Assembly (NCBI GenBank): GCA_039184055.1 | Contig: JBCDBH010000039.1 | Coordinates: forward strand, 1-26,100 | Direction: 5' to 3' | Source: JBCDBH01 sp039184055 | Lineage (GTDB): Bacteria; Acidobacteriota; Thermoanaerobaculia; Multivoradales; J023 | Length of the DNA: 26,100 nt | In this document: positions 1 to 7,236 of the stretch, piece after piece | Layout: each line of letters begins with the position of its first letter | Position numbering within the stretch: position 1 is the stretch's first letter | The notes under the pieces: model-generated | Seen by the model: only the letters and a program-made list of their open reading frames with translations | Told to the model about the DNA's origin: nothing | The model's database searches: none | Position numbers and translations under genes: made by a program

Positions 1-546
1 CTCGACGAAGCGGTCGTCACCGCCTCCGGTGCGTGGATACACCAGGTGCATACCGACCGGGGTGGCGACCGTCATGTCTTCCCAATGCCAGCCGTCGAGG
101 CGGAGCACCGCCGAGGTGCCGGTAAAGGTGCCGCCACGCATGGTGGGTTGAGCGTAGGCGATGCCGCCGCGCAACACCGTCGGCACGATGAAGCTATCGG
201 GATTGAATGCCACCTCGGCTCGTAGGTCGGAATTGACCTCGTCGATCTCGGAGTAGTCCTCGGTGCCACGCACCGAGCTGATTCCGGTGATGCCGACCAG
301 TGAGATGGGGAGGATGAAACCCGGGTAGAGGTTTTTGCCGCTCACATCGACGACCCGTGCGTCCGCGGGAGGCGTGGCACCGGTGGTGATGCTGGTGATG
401 GTGTCACCGTCGATCACCAAGGTCGCGTTGCTGATCGCGGGGCCACTGACCGGGTGCACGGTGCCGCCGACGAACGCGATGGTTTCCGCGTGCGCCAGGG
501 TGGCACAAAGAGCGAGAAGAGCGAGGAGACTAGCCGTCCTACGCAT
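1..546 (-). CDS. Secreted amidohydrolase-family protein lacking the HxH motif (partial, runs off left edge)
   Basis: The first 182 codons are present; the 3' end lies beyond base 1. A signal peptide (residues 1-20, ending LAHA) is followed by the N-terminal beta-sandwich typical of amidohydrolases (VGGTVHPVSG, then VVDVSGKNLYPGF). Where a catalytic family member reads GLIDAHxH, this one reads PGFILPISLVGITG, so the two metal-binding histidines are absent. The later segments TEDYSEIDEVN, FNPDSFIVPT and SAVLRLDGWHWED match, from memory of the family, the non-catalytic partner of tandem amidohydrolase pairs common in Bacteroidota and related phyla. Its ATG overlaps the TGA of the preceding gene as ATGA, so it is translationally coupled as third gene of the operon. 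The family call is confident. The function is not: it may be a structural partner of the middle gene or may act on peptides or heterocycles by another mechanism. Confidence 0.8.
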   Translation of the reverse strand, partial: MRRTASLLALLALCATLAHAETIAFVGGTVHPVSGPAISNATLVIDGDTITSITTGATPPADARVVDVSGKNLYPGFILPISLVGITGISSVRGTEDYSEIDEVNSDLRAEVAFNPDSFIVPTVLRGGIAYAQPTMRGGTFTGTSAVLRLDGWHWEDMTVATPVGMHLVYPRTGGGDDRFVE

Positions 547-2075
547 CAGTGGTCTTCTCCTGTCGTGTGGTGGTGAGCGTGTTCGTCGTGCCCATGGCCA
601 TGATCGTGATCGTGTGCGAAGCAGTACTCGTCGTGAGCGTCCTGCCACACGAGCCAGCTCGGTGTTTCGAGCTCGGTCGGGGGGCCAGAGTCCTCGCCGT
701 CTTCGCTCTCGGAGGCGGCGCGCACCTTGTCGAGCAAGGCGGTGCGTTCGGCGATGATCTCTTCACGGAGCACGAGGTCGCGCTCACGATCGAAGTATTT
801 GCGGCCATCGACCCAGGTCTGATCGGCGCGTGACAGGGTCGACAGCGGATGACCGTTCCAGATGACGAAATCGGCATCTTTGCCGACTTCCAACGATCCG
901 ACCCATGTGTCGATCCCCAGTTGGATGGCGGGATTGAGGGTGACGAATTTGAGCGCCTCGGCTTCGGGCACACCACCGTAGCGCACCGCTTTGGCCGCTT
1001 CGAGATTCATTCGGCGGGCGAGCTCCGAGGAATCCGAGTTGAACGACACCAGGACGTCGCGGTCCCACATGATCGCGCCGGCCCACGGAATGGCATCGCG
1101 GACTTCGTATTTGAACGCCCACCAATCGCTGAACGCCGAAGCGCCAGCGCCGTGCGCGGCGAGCTCGTCGGCCACTTTGTAGCCTTCCAAGACGTGTTGG
1201 AACGTCGCGACGGTGAAGCCGAACTCTTCGGCGAGCCGGATCAGCATGAGGATCTCGTCGCCGCGGTAAGAGTGTGAATGCACCAGGCGCGTGCCGTCCA
1301 TGATCTCGACCATGGCGTCGAGGTTGAGGTCTTTGCGAGGCGGTGCGAGACGTTCACCCGCCTGGCTTTTGGCACGCCATTCGGCCCATGCATCGCGATA
1401 GTCGACCGCGGCTTGGAAGCGCTCGCGAATCGACTGCTCGACACCTTGCCGCGTCTGGGGATAGCGCATGAGCTCGTCGGGCAGGCCCCAATTGCTTTGC
1501 TTCGGGTTTTCACCGAGCGCGAATTTGATGCCTTCGGGTGCGTCGGTGAAGGTGAGCTCCTCGGGCGTCGCCCCCCAACGCATCTTGATCACGTGATTCT
1601 GGCCACCGATCGAATTCGCCGAGCCGTGCAGCAGGCTGATCGCGGTGACGCCACCGGCGAGCTGACGGTAGATCTGCACCGATTCGCCGTTGACCACATC
1701 ACCGATGCGAACCTCGGCGGTGCTGATGTTGGTGGCCTCGTTGACGCCACCGATGATCGCCGAATGGCTGTGAGCATCGATCAGACCGGCGGTGACGTGC
1801 TTGCCGCTGGCGTCGATCACCACGGCGTCGGCGGGCGCGGTGAGGTCGGTGCCGATCTCGGTGATTTTGCCGGCGCGGATGAGCAGGTCGGCATTCTCCA
1901 GGTTGCCAGCTTCGGCACTGGTCCAGATCGTGGCGTTTTGCACCAGGACGATGGCGGGCTGATCGGGCTGAGTGGTGTTCCAGGCCGCGACCGGATCGGT
2001 CGTGGCGAGCGCCGGGATGGCGACCATCGACGTGGCGAGCAGAGCGACGAGCAGGGTCGGGAAGAACGCTTTCAT
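546..2075 (-). CDS. Secreted metal-dependent amidohydrolase (imidazolonepropionase-like) with His-rich C-terminal tail
   Basis: The protein has 509 residues and a signal peptide (about residues 1-24, PALA). It is the catalytically complete member of the trio. The metal site begins at GLIDAHSH (H102, H104) and continues with K184 in GIKFALGEN, H266/H268 in LVHSHSY, H294 in TFQHVLEGYK and D348 in FNSDSSE. The C-terminal GSLEVGKDADFVIW segment returns to the beta-sandwich. This pattern is that of periplasmic hydrolases annotated as imidazolonepropionase-like; the substrate is unknown, and cyclic amides or peptides are plausible. Residues 488-509 form a tail with ten histidines in 22 positions, which should bind Zn, Ni or Cu and is not part of the catalytic fold. 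The start overlaps the upstream stop as ATGA. The middle position between two HxH-less paralogues suggests a complex or joint processing. Confidence 0.9.
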   Translation of the reverse strand: MKAFFPTLLVALLATSMVAIPALATTDPVAAWNTTQPDQPAIVLVQNATIWTSAEAGNLENADLLIRAGKITEIGTDLTAPADAVVIDASGKHVTAGLIDAHSHSAIIGGVNEATNISTAEVRIGDVVNGESVQIYRQLAGGVTAISLLHGSANSIGGQNHVIKMRWGATPEELTFTDAPEGIKFALGENPKQSNWGLPDELMRYPQTRQGVEQSIRERFQAAVDYRDAWAEWRAKSQAGERLAPPRKDLNLDAMVEIMDGTRLVHSHSYRGDEILMLIRLAEEFGFTVATFQHVLEGYKVADELAAHGAGASAFSDWWAFKYEVRDAIPWAGAIMWDRDVLVSFNSDSSELARRMNLEAAKAVRYGGVPEAEALKFVTLNPAIQLGIDTWVGSLEVGKDADFVIWNGHPLSTLSRADQTWVDGRKYFDRERDLVLREEIIAERTALLDKVRAASESEDGEDSGPPTELETPSWLVWQDAHDEYCFAHDHDHGHGHDEHAHHHTTGEDH

Positions 2076-3676
2076 CGTACTGCCTCCGGAGTCGCCGGCT
2101 TTTCGGTGCGCCGGCCGGTGAAGGTGAATTCGCCCTGGGGCGCTTGACCCGTGCCACCTTTGACACTGTCGCCTTCGACCGTGAACGACATGGTGAACAT
2201 ACCCGGCATGCCGAAACCGGCGCCGTTGAAGGTGATCTCGACCCGGTCGCCGGACACGGCGGCCGACGACAGCGGGACGCTGCCACCGAGACCGACCAAC
2301 GAACCGGAGAGATCGGTGGCGTCACCCTCGAGCACGATGGTGATCGGCAGCTGACCCTGGGGACCGGCGTCGACGATCAATTCCCAGGTGCCGGCGGGCT
2401 CGACCTCGGGGGGCTTGCTTTCCTTCACCTCGGAACGGACGCCATCGACCCATATCGCGAGGATCTTCGTATCGGCGACGAAGAGATCGCCTTCGACCAA
2501 GACGAGATTGGCGATCTTGCCGGTCTCGATCGTGCCGATGCGATCCGCGACGCCGAGCATCTCGGCGGGGGTGGTGGTGAAGGCGGCGAGCGCGCGATCG
2601 GCGCTCAGACCACGCTCGATGGCGGTCGCGAGATGCTCGTGGACATTGCTCGGATCGGTGGTCATGTGGCTGGTGAAGGCGACGGTGAGCCCAGCGTCGA
2701 GCAAGGCCTTGGGATTGTCCGGAGCTCGATCCCAATGGCGAAGCGTGGCGAGATCGACGGTCAGATCGTCCTCTTCACCGACTTCGGGAGCTTCGGGGAA
2801 CGCCACGGGAAGAATGTGCGCGAAACCGGTCGCGGCGATCGTGTCGAGTCGTTTGTTCTCATCACCGTTGCCCACGACGCCGGCAACGAGGCCGAACACC
2901 GAAACCAGGCCGGCGATCCGCAAGGTGCCGAGCATGTCGCCGGTCTCGAGAACCACGGTCTCCTCACCCGCGGCCACCGCCGCGAGCTCGGCGAAGGTGG
3001 TCGAGTAGGCCGGGCGTGCTTGACGCGGGTTGGCTTGGTACGCGTCGTGAGACTCGACGTACCAGCGGGTGTCGTAGAGCGTTTGCCGGAAGAGCGCCAC
3101 CGCTCCCATCAGCGATCCGGGATAGTCGCCACCGAATCCGGGGTTGCTTTGGACCGTGACGTTCTGGGCGACACGCGGATCGAGAATCGACGCGCCGCTC
3201 GGCGTTGCCGCGAGGTTGACGAGCGTGCTCGAGCCACGGAAGAGACCTTCTTCGGGGGCGATCACGGCGGTGGTGAAACCCGCGCCGCGCAGCCGTTCGG
3301 CCTTTTGGCTATCGACACTCCAGTCGGCCATGGCGCGTTCCGGATGCACCAGAGCGTTGGTGTGACCGGTGCTCGCGGGGGCATCCTCGGCCGGCTCGGG
3401 TCCAGGCCAGGAAAGCGGAACATAGGCGTCGATCAAGCCGGGGTAAAGGGTCAGACCTTCGCCTTCCCATACCTGGGCGTCGGCGGGTGGCTCGATCCCG
3501 GCGCCGACGGCGACGATCAGACCGTCCCGCACCACGACAGTGCCCGATTCCACGACCTGCCCGGGCGCTTGCACGATGCGCACGTCGGTGATCGCGTGGG
3601 TTTCAGGAATCGGCGCCGCGGTGGCCGTCAGGGCCACACCGAGCCAAATTCCGAACAAGACAGAGAGTGGTCGCAT
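2072..3676 (-). CDS. Secreted amidohydrolase-family protein lacking the HxH motif, with C-terminal beta domain
   Basis: The protein has 534 residues and is the first gene of the amidohydrolase operon. The start at 3676 is chosen because it gives a signal peptide (MRPLSVLFGIWLGVALTATA) and follows a GGGGGA ribosome site. The frame stays open 86 codons further upstream, but that stretch looks like leader DNA and carries an inverted repeat. The fold is recognised by VVRDGLIVAVGAGI, the LYPGLIDAY segment and the C-terminal GTIETGKIANLVLVEGD strand. After GLIDAY (residues 81-85) the HxH histidines are replaced by YVPL, so binuclear metal chemistry of the usual kind is unlikely. Residues from about 425 onward (GTWELIVDAGPQGQ to EFTFTGRR) form a beta-rich add-on domain resembling those that follow amidohydrolase domains in other secreted members. 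It is probably a partner of the catalytic middle protein. Confidence 0.85.
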   Translation of the reverse strand: MRPLSVLFGIWLGVALTATAAPIPETHAITDVRIVQAPGQVVESGTVVVRDGLIVAVGAGIEPPADAQVWEGEGLTLYPGLIDAYVPLSWPGPEPAEDAPASTGHTNALVHPERAMADWSVDSQKAERLRGAGFTTAVIAPEEGLFRGSSTLVNLAATPSGASILDPRVAQNVTVQSNPGFGGDYPGSLMGAVALFRQTLYDTRWYVESHDAYQANPRQARPAYSTTFAELAAVAAGEETVVLETGDMLGTLRIAGLVSVFGLVAGVVGNGDENKRLDTIAATGFAHILPVAFPEAPEVGEEDDLTVDLATLRHWDRAPDNPKALLDAGLTVAFTSHMTTDPSNVHEHLATAIERGLSADRALAAFTTTPAEMLGVADRIGTIETGKIANLVLVEGDLFVADTKILAIWVDGVRSEVKESKPPEVEPAGTWELIVDAGPQGQLPITIVLEGDATDLSGSLVGLGGSVPLSSAAVSGDRVEITFNGAGFGMPGMFTMSFTVEGDSVKGGTGQAPQGEFTFTGRRTEKPATPEAVR

Positions 3677-3774
3677 GAGCAACGTTCCCCCGAAAAGAAG
3701 TGAGTGGTTGGCGGACGTCCAGCGTCCGACTCGAGGTCGGTAGCCAAACGGACGTTGCCGTGTGGATGATCGAT

Positions 3775-3794
3775 AGTACGTAACCGATCGTACT
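3775..3794. promoter_or_regulatory. Inverted repeat upstream of amidohydrolase operon, possible operator
   Basis: The perfect arms AGTACG and CGTACT are separated by 8 bases, about 100 nt before the ATG at 3676. The centre-to-centre spacing suits a dimeric repressor or activator. A TACTAT box on the minus strand overlaps one arm and could be a -10 element, but no convincing -35 is seen. The site lies in the 270-base stretch 3677-3946, which holds no gene. Confidence 0.35.
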
Positions 3795-3920
3795 GAGTTG
3801 CGTTTCGCGGGGCTGAGCGGAACGGATCCGCGGGAGCCGTGCGGGACTGCGCTCGTTCGAGGCGAGACCCGCGGCCAGGTCGAAGCGGCGTGGCGAGCGT
3901 GGAGGCTGGCGAGAGCGGGG

Positions 3921-3949
3921 TGAGCCGACCGCAAGGGTCGGTCGGCTCA
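3921..3949 (-). terminator. Hairpin at the end of rpsT
   Basis: A perfect 10-bp inverted repeat (TGAGCCGACC / GGTCGGCTCA, 9-nt loop) includes the rpsT stop codon. No U-tract follows on the minus strand, so it is a weak intrinsic terminator or an mRNA-stabilising 3' hairpin rather than a textbook terminator. Confidence 0.45.
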
Positions 3950-4213
3950 GCTGGCGAGGGCGTCGACTTGCTTGGTCAGCCGCGACTTGAAACGCGCCGC
4001 GGTATTGGCGTGGATGACGCCTTTTTGGGCGGTTTTGTCGATGATGCTGACCGTCGAAGCGAGCAAGCCACGGGCGTTGTCGGCGTCGCCACTTTCGATC
4101 GCCGCGCGCAATTTCTTGATGGTGGTGCGCATACGCGAGCGATAGGAGCGGTTGCGGTCGCGCCGACGCTCATTCTGACGGATCCGCTTCTCGGCGGATT
4201 TGTTGTTGGCCAT
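3947..4213 (-). CDS. rpsT: 30S ribosomal protein S20
   Basis: The protein has 88 residues, the normal length for bacterial S20. It binds 16S rRNA in the small subunit body and is needed for 30S assembly. The N-terminus MANNKSAEKRIRQNERRRDRNRSYRS is diagnostic. It continues with RMRTTIKKLRAAIESGD and a C-terminal KGVIHANTAARFKSRLTKQV helix. The protein is almost entirely helical and basic. The gene stands alone between the Tol-Pal operon and the amidohydrolase operon, with its own promoter at 4375-4403, which implies a leader of about 155 nt. An AGAGG ribosome site lies about 10 nt before the ATG. S20 is autoregulated in enterobacteria; the long leader would allow something similar, but that is inference. 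Confidence 0.98.
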   Translation of the reverse strand: MANNKSAEKRIRQNERRRDRNRSYRSRMRTTIKKLRAAIESGDADNARGLLASTVSIIDKTAQKGVIHANTAARFKSRLTKQVDALAS

Positions 4214-4374
4214 CTGTCGGAACCTCTTTCACTGAACGTTTATGCTGAATCGTCGCGACGGGCCACGCGATCTCGGGCGGCGACGTTTCTCGAGATCTCT
4301 TGCCGGGCCGCTCGAGGTGGGTCGTCGAAGAAAGTCCAACGACGACGCGCGTAAAGGCGGCCGAGAGACGCGAG

Positions 4375-4403
4375 AGTATAAGGCAGACGGGGAGTCAGGT
4401 CAA
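4375..4403 (-). promoter_or_regulatory. Sigma70-like promoter for rpsT
   Basis: Read on the minus strand, the -35 box TTGACC (4403-4398) and -10 box TATACT (4380-4375) are separated by exactly 17 bp. Transcription should begin near 4368, leaving about 155 nt of untranslated leader before rpsT. It lies just after the cpoB stop codon, so the S20 gene can be expressed independently of the Tol-Pal genes. Confidence 0.75.
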
Positions 4404-4417
4404 ACAAACAGAATCGA

Positions 4418-5212
4418 TCAGAGGTCGCTCAGACGCTGCTCGGCGAGTCGTGCTTCGTCACTACCCTGGTAGTCGCGAATCACCCGACGGAGCAGGGGCT
4501 CGGCTTCGTCACCTCGATCGAGCTCGATCAGGGCAAAGGCCTTCTTGAGCAGAGCGCTCGGCAGTCGGTCGCTGCGGGTCCACTGGTCGATCACCAGGTC
4601 GAATTGACGGACCGCGGCGTCGAGCTCACGTTGGCGGTAGTGCGACTCGCCGATCCAATAGGTCGCGTTGTCGGCCAAATCGGTATCGGGAAAGTTCTCG
4701 AGGTATTCGCGAAACCCGAGGATGGCGAGATCGAAGCTGCCGCGTTGAAAGTCGCCGTACGCGGAATCGTAAAGCGCGCGTGGATCGACCGGTTCGGAAG
4801 GTGTCGAGCGGGGAGGCGGAGCGGTGGGGCGACGGGCGCGAACTTCAGCGGCGTTTTTGACCGCGGCGAGCTCTTGGTTGGTGACCGTGAGCTGTTGCGA
4901 CAGCTGTTGGAGCCGAAAGTTCGTATCTTCGAGCTTGGTTTCCAGGGCGGCGATTTGATCGCGTAACGCGGCGAGCTCGACGACGACATCGGCATCACCT
5001 TCGAGCAGGGTGGTCAGCTGCGCGCCGAGACTGCTCTCGACAGCCGCTAGGTCGTCTCGATCGGGATTGTCCTTTTGGAGCTCGAGAAGCTGAACCTGGA
5101 TCTCGTCGAGCTGGGCATGGATGGTCCCGAGCTCGTCCGACGACGTGCAACCGACGGCCGACACCGCGAGCAAAGCGGTGCCGGCCACGAGAAACCGTCG
5201 GAAGCGAATCAC
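4418..5212 (-). CDS. cpoB: CpoB/YbgF-like Tol-Pal coordinator, lipoprotein with coiled coil and TPR repeats
   Basis: The protein has 264 residues from the GTG at 5212, which gives a lipoprotein signal (LLAVSAVGC, Cys at residue 22). The frame is open upstream, but that stretch only shadows pal. Residues about 25-125 form a Leu/Gln-rich coiled coil (LDEIQVQLLELQ, LEDTNFRLQQLSQQL) as in the YbgF trimerisation domain. A Pro-rich linker leads to three TPR units from about residue 145 (ALYDSAYGDFQRGSFDLAILGFREYLENFP, then YWIGESHYRQRELDAAVRQF, then ALLKKAFALIELDRGDEAEPLLRRVI). CpoB coordinates Tol-Pal with peptidoglycan synthesis at the division site. The E. coli protein is soluble in the periplasm; the lipid anchor here is as seen in several other phyla. 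It lies 8 nt after pal, in the standard last position of the operon. No clear Shine-Dalgarno precedes the GTG, suggesting coupling to pal. Confidence 0.92.
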   Translation of the reverse strand: MIRFRRFLVAGTALLAVSAVGCTSSDELGTIHAQLDEIQVQLLELQKDNPDRDDLAAVESSLGAQLTTLLEGDADVVVELAALRDQIAALETKLEDTNFRLQQLSQQLTVTNQELAAVKNAAEVRARRPTAPPPRSTPSEPVDPRALYDSAYGDFQRGSFDLAILGFREYLENFPDTDLADNATYWIGESHYRQRELDAAVRQFDLVIDQWTRSDRLPSALLKKAFALIELDRGDEAEPLLRRVIRDYQGSDEARLAEQRLSDL

Positions 5213-5220
5213 GCGTGAGA

Positions 5221-5802
5221 TCAGTAGCCGGGTGCCGCGGTGATCACGAACGCGGCGCGACGATTCTGCGCCCAGCATGCCTCGTCGGACTGGGTGCAGA
5301 ACGGACGCTCTTCGCCGTAGCTGACCGTCTTGAAGCGGCTGGAGTCGACACCCAACGACGCGAGATAGTCGAGCGCCGCTTGGCCACGTCGTTGGCCGAG
5401 CGCCAGGTTGTACTCGTTGGTGCCACGCTCGTCGCAATGACCTTCGATGGTCACCATGACGCCCTGACCTTCCGAGCTGTTGAGGAACTCGGCGTTCTTG
5501 GCCAAGCGCTGTTTCGACTCGGCACTCAGGTCGTAGCGGTCGAAGGCATAGAAGACGTCGCCGATCAGGCCTTGGCGGCGCAGCTCCTGCTCCCAAAGCT
5601 GGAGGGTGGCGGGGCGCTGCGGCTGCTGCGTGTCGGTGCTCGGGCCCGGCGCGGGCGCGGCTTCGACCCGCTCCGTCGTGTCGGTGGTCGTCGGTTCGAC
5701 GGCCGGCGGCGGGGCGACTTGAGGTGCGTCTTTTTTACAGCCGATGGCAAGGGCGAGCATCAGCGTCAGGGCTAGGGCGATCCACTTCCGATCGATCGAC
5801 AT
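5221..5802 (-). CDS. pal: Peptidoglycan-associated lipoprotein Pal
   Basis: The protein has 193 residues. The start at 5802 is preferred over a longer frame because GGAGG lies 11 nt upstream and it yields a lipoprotein signal ending LALAIGC (Cys22). A Pro/Thr-rich tether (residues 25-70) leads to the OmpA-like domain. There FYAFDRYDLSAESKQRLAKNAEFL and the peptidoglycan-binding signature TIEGHCDERGTNEYNLALGQRR are clear. It ends with YGEERPFC...ACWAQNRRAAFVI, whose Cys pair is common in Pal outside enterobacteria. Pal anchors the outer membrane to the cell wall and is the target of TolB. It is fifth in the Tol-Pal operon, 94 nt after tolB, and that gap contains its own promoter. Confidence 0.96.
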   Translation of the reverse strand: MSIDRKWIALALTLMLALAIGCKKDAPQVAPPPAVEPTTTDTTERVEAAPAPGPSTDTQQPQRPATLQLWEQELRRQGLIGDVFYAFDRYDLSAESKQRLAKNAEFLNSSEGQGVMVTIEGHCDERGTNEYNLALGQRRGQAALDYLASLGVDSSRFKTVSYGEERPFCTQSDEACWAQNRRAAFVITAAPGY

Positions 5803-5856
5803 GTTCTCGACGGCCTCCAAAAAAGGGCGGTTGGTGTTGGGTTCCGAACGGGGCAC

Positions 5857-5885
5857 AATTTAGCAGACGCCCGTTCCTTCTTCAA
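5857..5885 (-). promoter_or_regulatory. Internal promoter for pal-cpoB
   Basis: On the minus strand, TTGAAG (5885-5880) and TAAATT (5862-5857) lie 17 bp apart in the gap between tolB and pal. Transcription would start near 5850, about 48 nt before the pal ATG. It would let Pal, the abundant structural lipoprotein, be made in excess of the TolQRAB motor. Confidence 0.6.
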
Positions 5886-5896
5886 TTGCGCGATTC

Positions 5897-7219
5897 TCAC
5901 AAGGCGCCGGCCGACCAATCGGGTGCGGCGTTGTTTCCTTCGAACGTCAGCTGCCGTGGCGCGCCGCCGTCACTGTCGATGACCCAGATCTGGGACGAGC
6001 GGCCACGTTTCTCGGAGAACGCGAGATAGCGGCCGTTGGGGCTCCAGGTGGGCTCCTCGTAGCTGTGCGGGCCGGACGTCAAGGTTCGTGTTTCGAGGGT
6101 GACGGCATCGGTGACGGTGATTTGAAAGCGATTGCCGCGCCGACTGGCGTAGGCGATCAGTGTTCCTTCCGGGTGCCAGGCGGCACCGTCGTTGTAGTTG
6201 CCGTCGAACGAAATACGGCGTACGTTGGAGCCATCGCGCTCCATGACGTACACGTTCGGGCGCCCGGAACGGTCGGATGTAAAGGCGATTTGGCTACCGT
6301 CGGGGCTCCAAGCCGGGTTGGTGTCGATCCCCGACGCCTTGGTGATTTGCTGAGGCGCGGAGCAGGCTTCACGCTGACACACGAAGATGTCGGTGTTGAC
6401 CGCGTCGGCATGACCAAAGGCCACCCACTGCCCGTCGGAGGAGATCGATGGCGAGATGTTGAGGTTGCCGCTGGTGTGGATCGGTACCTTTTCGCCACCG
6501 GGGAGCTTGACGTAGTACACCCCGGGTTGCTCGGTGAAGTACGAGACATACGCGATGGCGTCACTCGTGCCGCTCCAATTCGGAAAGCCACTGGTCGATT
6601 TGTGACCGGTGATCCGACGCTGGTTGCGACCGTCGTAATCCATCAGATAGAGCTCTTGAAAGCCATCGCGATCCGAGTGGAAGGCGAGCGCCGACAGGGC
6701 GATACCGGGCTCACCGGTGAGCGCCTCGACGATCGCGTCGGCGAACGTGTGCGCGATCCGACGCGCTTGATCCATCGAGCCGCGATAGCGCTTACCGAAG
6801 ACGGATTGGCCACTCGGAAGATCATAGACGTAGCCTTCGAGAACGAAGCGATCGCCTTCTTCGAAGATCCGGCCGAGCACGACGATGTCGTTGCCGAGCG
6901 AACGGTATTGCTCGAAGTCGTGTCCTTGATTGCCGGTCAGGGTGAGCACCCCGAGCTCATCGGGGCCTTGCACGCGGAACGGGCCGGCGAAATCGAGATC
7001 GTCCCGTAGGGTCTGGTCGAAATCACCGGCGGCGACCCGTAGGCTCGCCGAGGCGGTGTTGTCGAGACCGGCGTCGGGGACGGCGAGCCGCAGCTGCCGC
7101 GCGTTGCCGTCGGCGAGGGTGATGGTGACGTCGGGTTGCGTTCCGGCCGGTGGATCTTGGGCGACTCCGGGCACGGCGAGCACGAGGGTGATCGACAAGC
7201 AGAGCAGGATTCGACGCAT
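5897..7219 (-). CDS. tolB: Tol-Pal periplasmic beta-propeller protein TolB
   Basis: The protein has 440 residues, the usual TolB length. The ATG at 7219 begins a signal peptide (MRRILLCLSITLVLAVPGVAQ). It is preferred over the ATG at 7240, which overlaps the previous stop as ATGA but lies before an extra seven residues. A GAGGA site precedes it. The N-terminal alpha/beta domain (LRVAAGDFDQTLRDDLDFAGPF, ADAIVEALTGEPGIA) is followed from about residue 170 by WD40-like propeller blades. The blades recur as FHSDRDGFQELYLMDYDG, AWSPDGSQIAFTSDRSG and TWSPNGRYLAFSEKRG. TolB shuttles between TolA and Pal in the periplasm during outer-membrane constriction. It sits between tolA and pal, as in proteobacterial operons. 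Confidence 0.96.
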   Translation of the reverse strand: MRRILLCLSITLVLAVPGVAQDPPAGTQPDVTITLADGNARQLRLAVPDAGLDNTASASLRVAAGDFDQTLRDDLDFAGPFRVQGPDELGVLTLTGNQGHDFEQYRSLGNDIVVLGRIFEEGDRFVLEGYVYDLPSGQSVFGKRYRGSMDQARRIAHTFADAIVEALTGEPGIALSALAFHSDRDGFQELYLMDYDGRNQRRITGHKSTSGFPNWSGTSDAIAYVSYFTEQPGVYYVKLPGGEKVPIHTSGNLNISPSISSDGQWVAFGHADAVNTDIFVCQREACSAPQQITKASGIDTNPAWSPDGSQIAFTSDRSGRPNVYVMERDGSNVRRISFDGNYNDGAAWHPEGTLIAYASRRGNRFQITVTDAVTLETRTLTSGPHSYEEPTWSPNGRYLAFSEKRGRSSQIWVIDSDGGAPRQLTFEGNNAAPDWSAGAL

Positions 7220-7236
7220 GGATGGGTCCTCGTTGG

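Noticed and set aside
2144..3703. 519-codon open frame on the plus strand
   Set aside because: It lies opposite the first amidohydrolase. Long antisense frames are expected in high-GC DNA, and the product is Asp/Gly/Arg-rich without any family motif.
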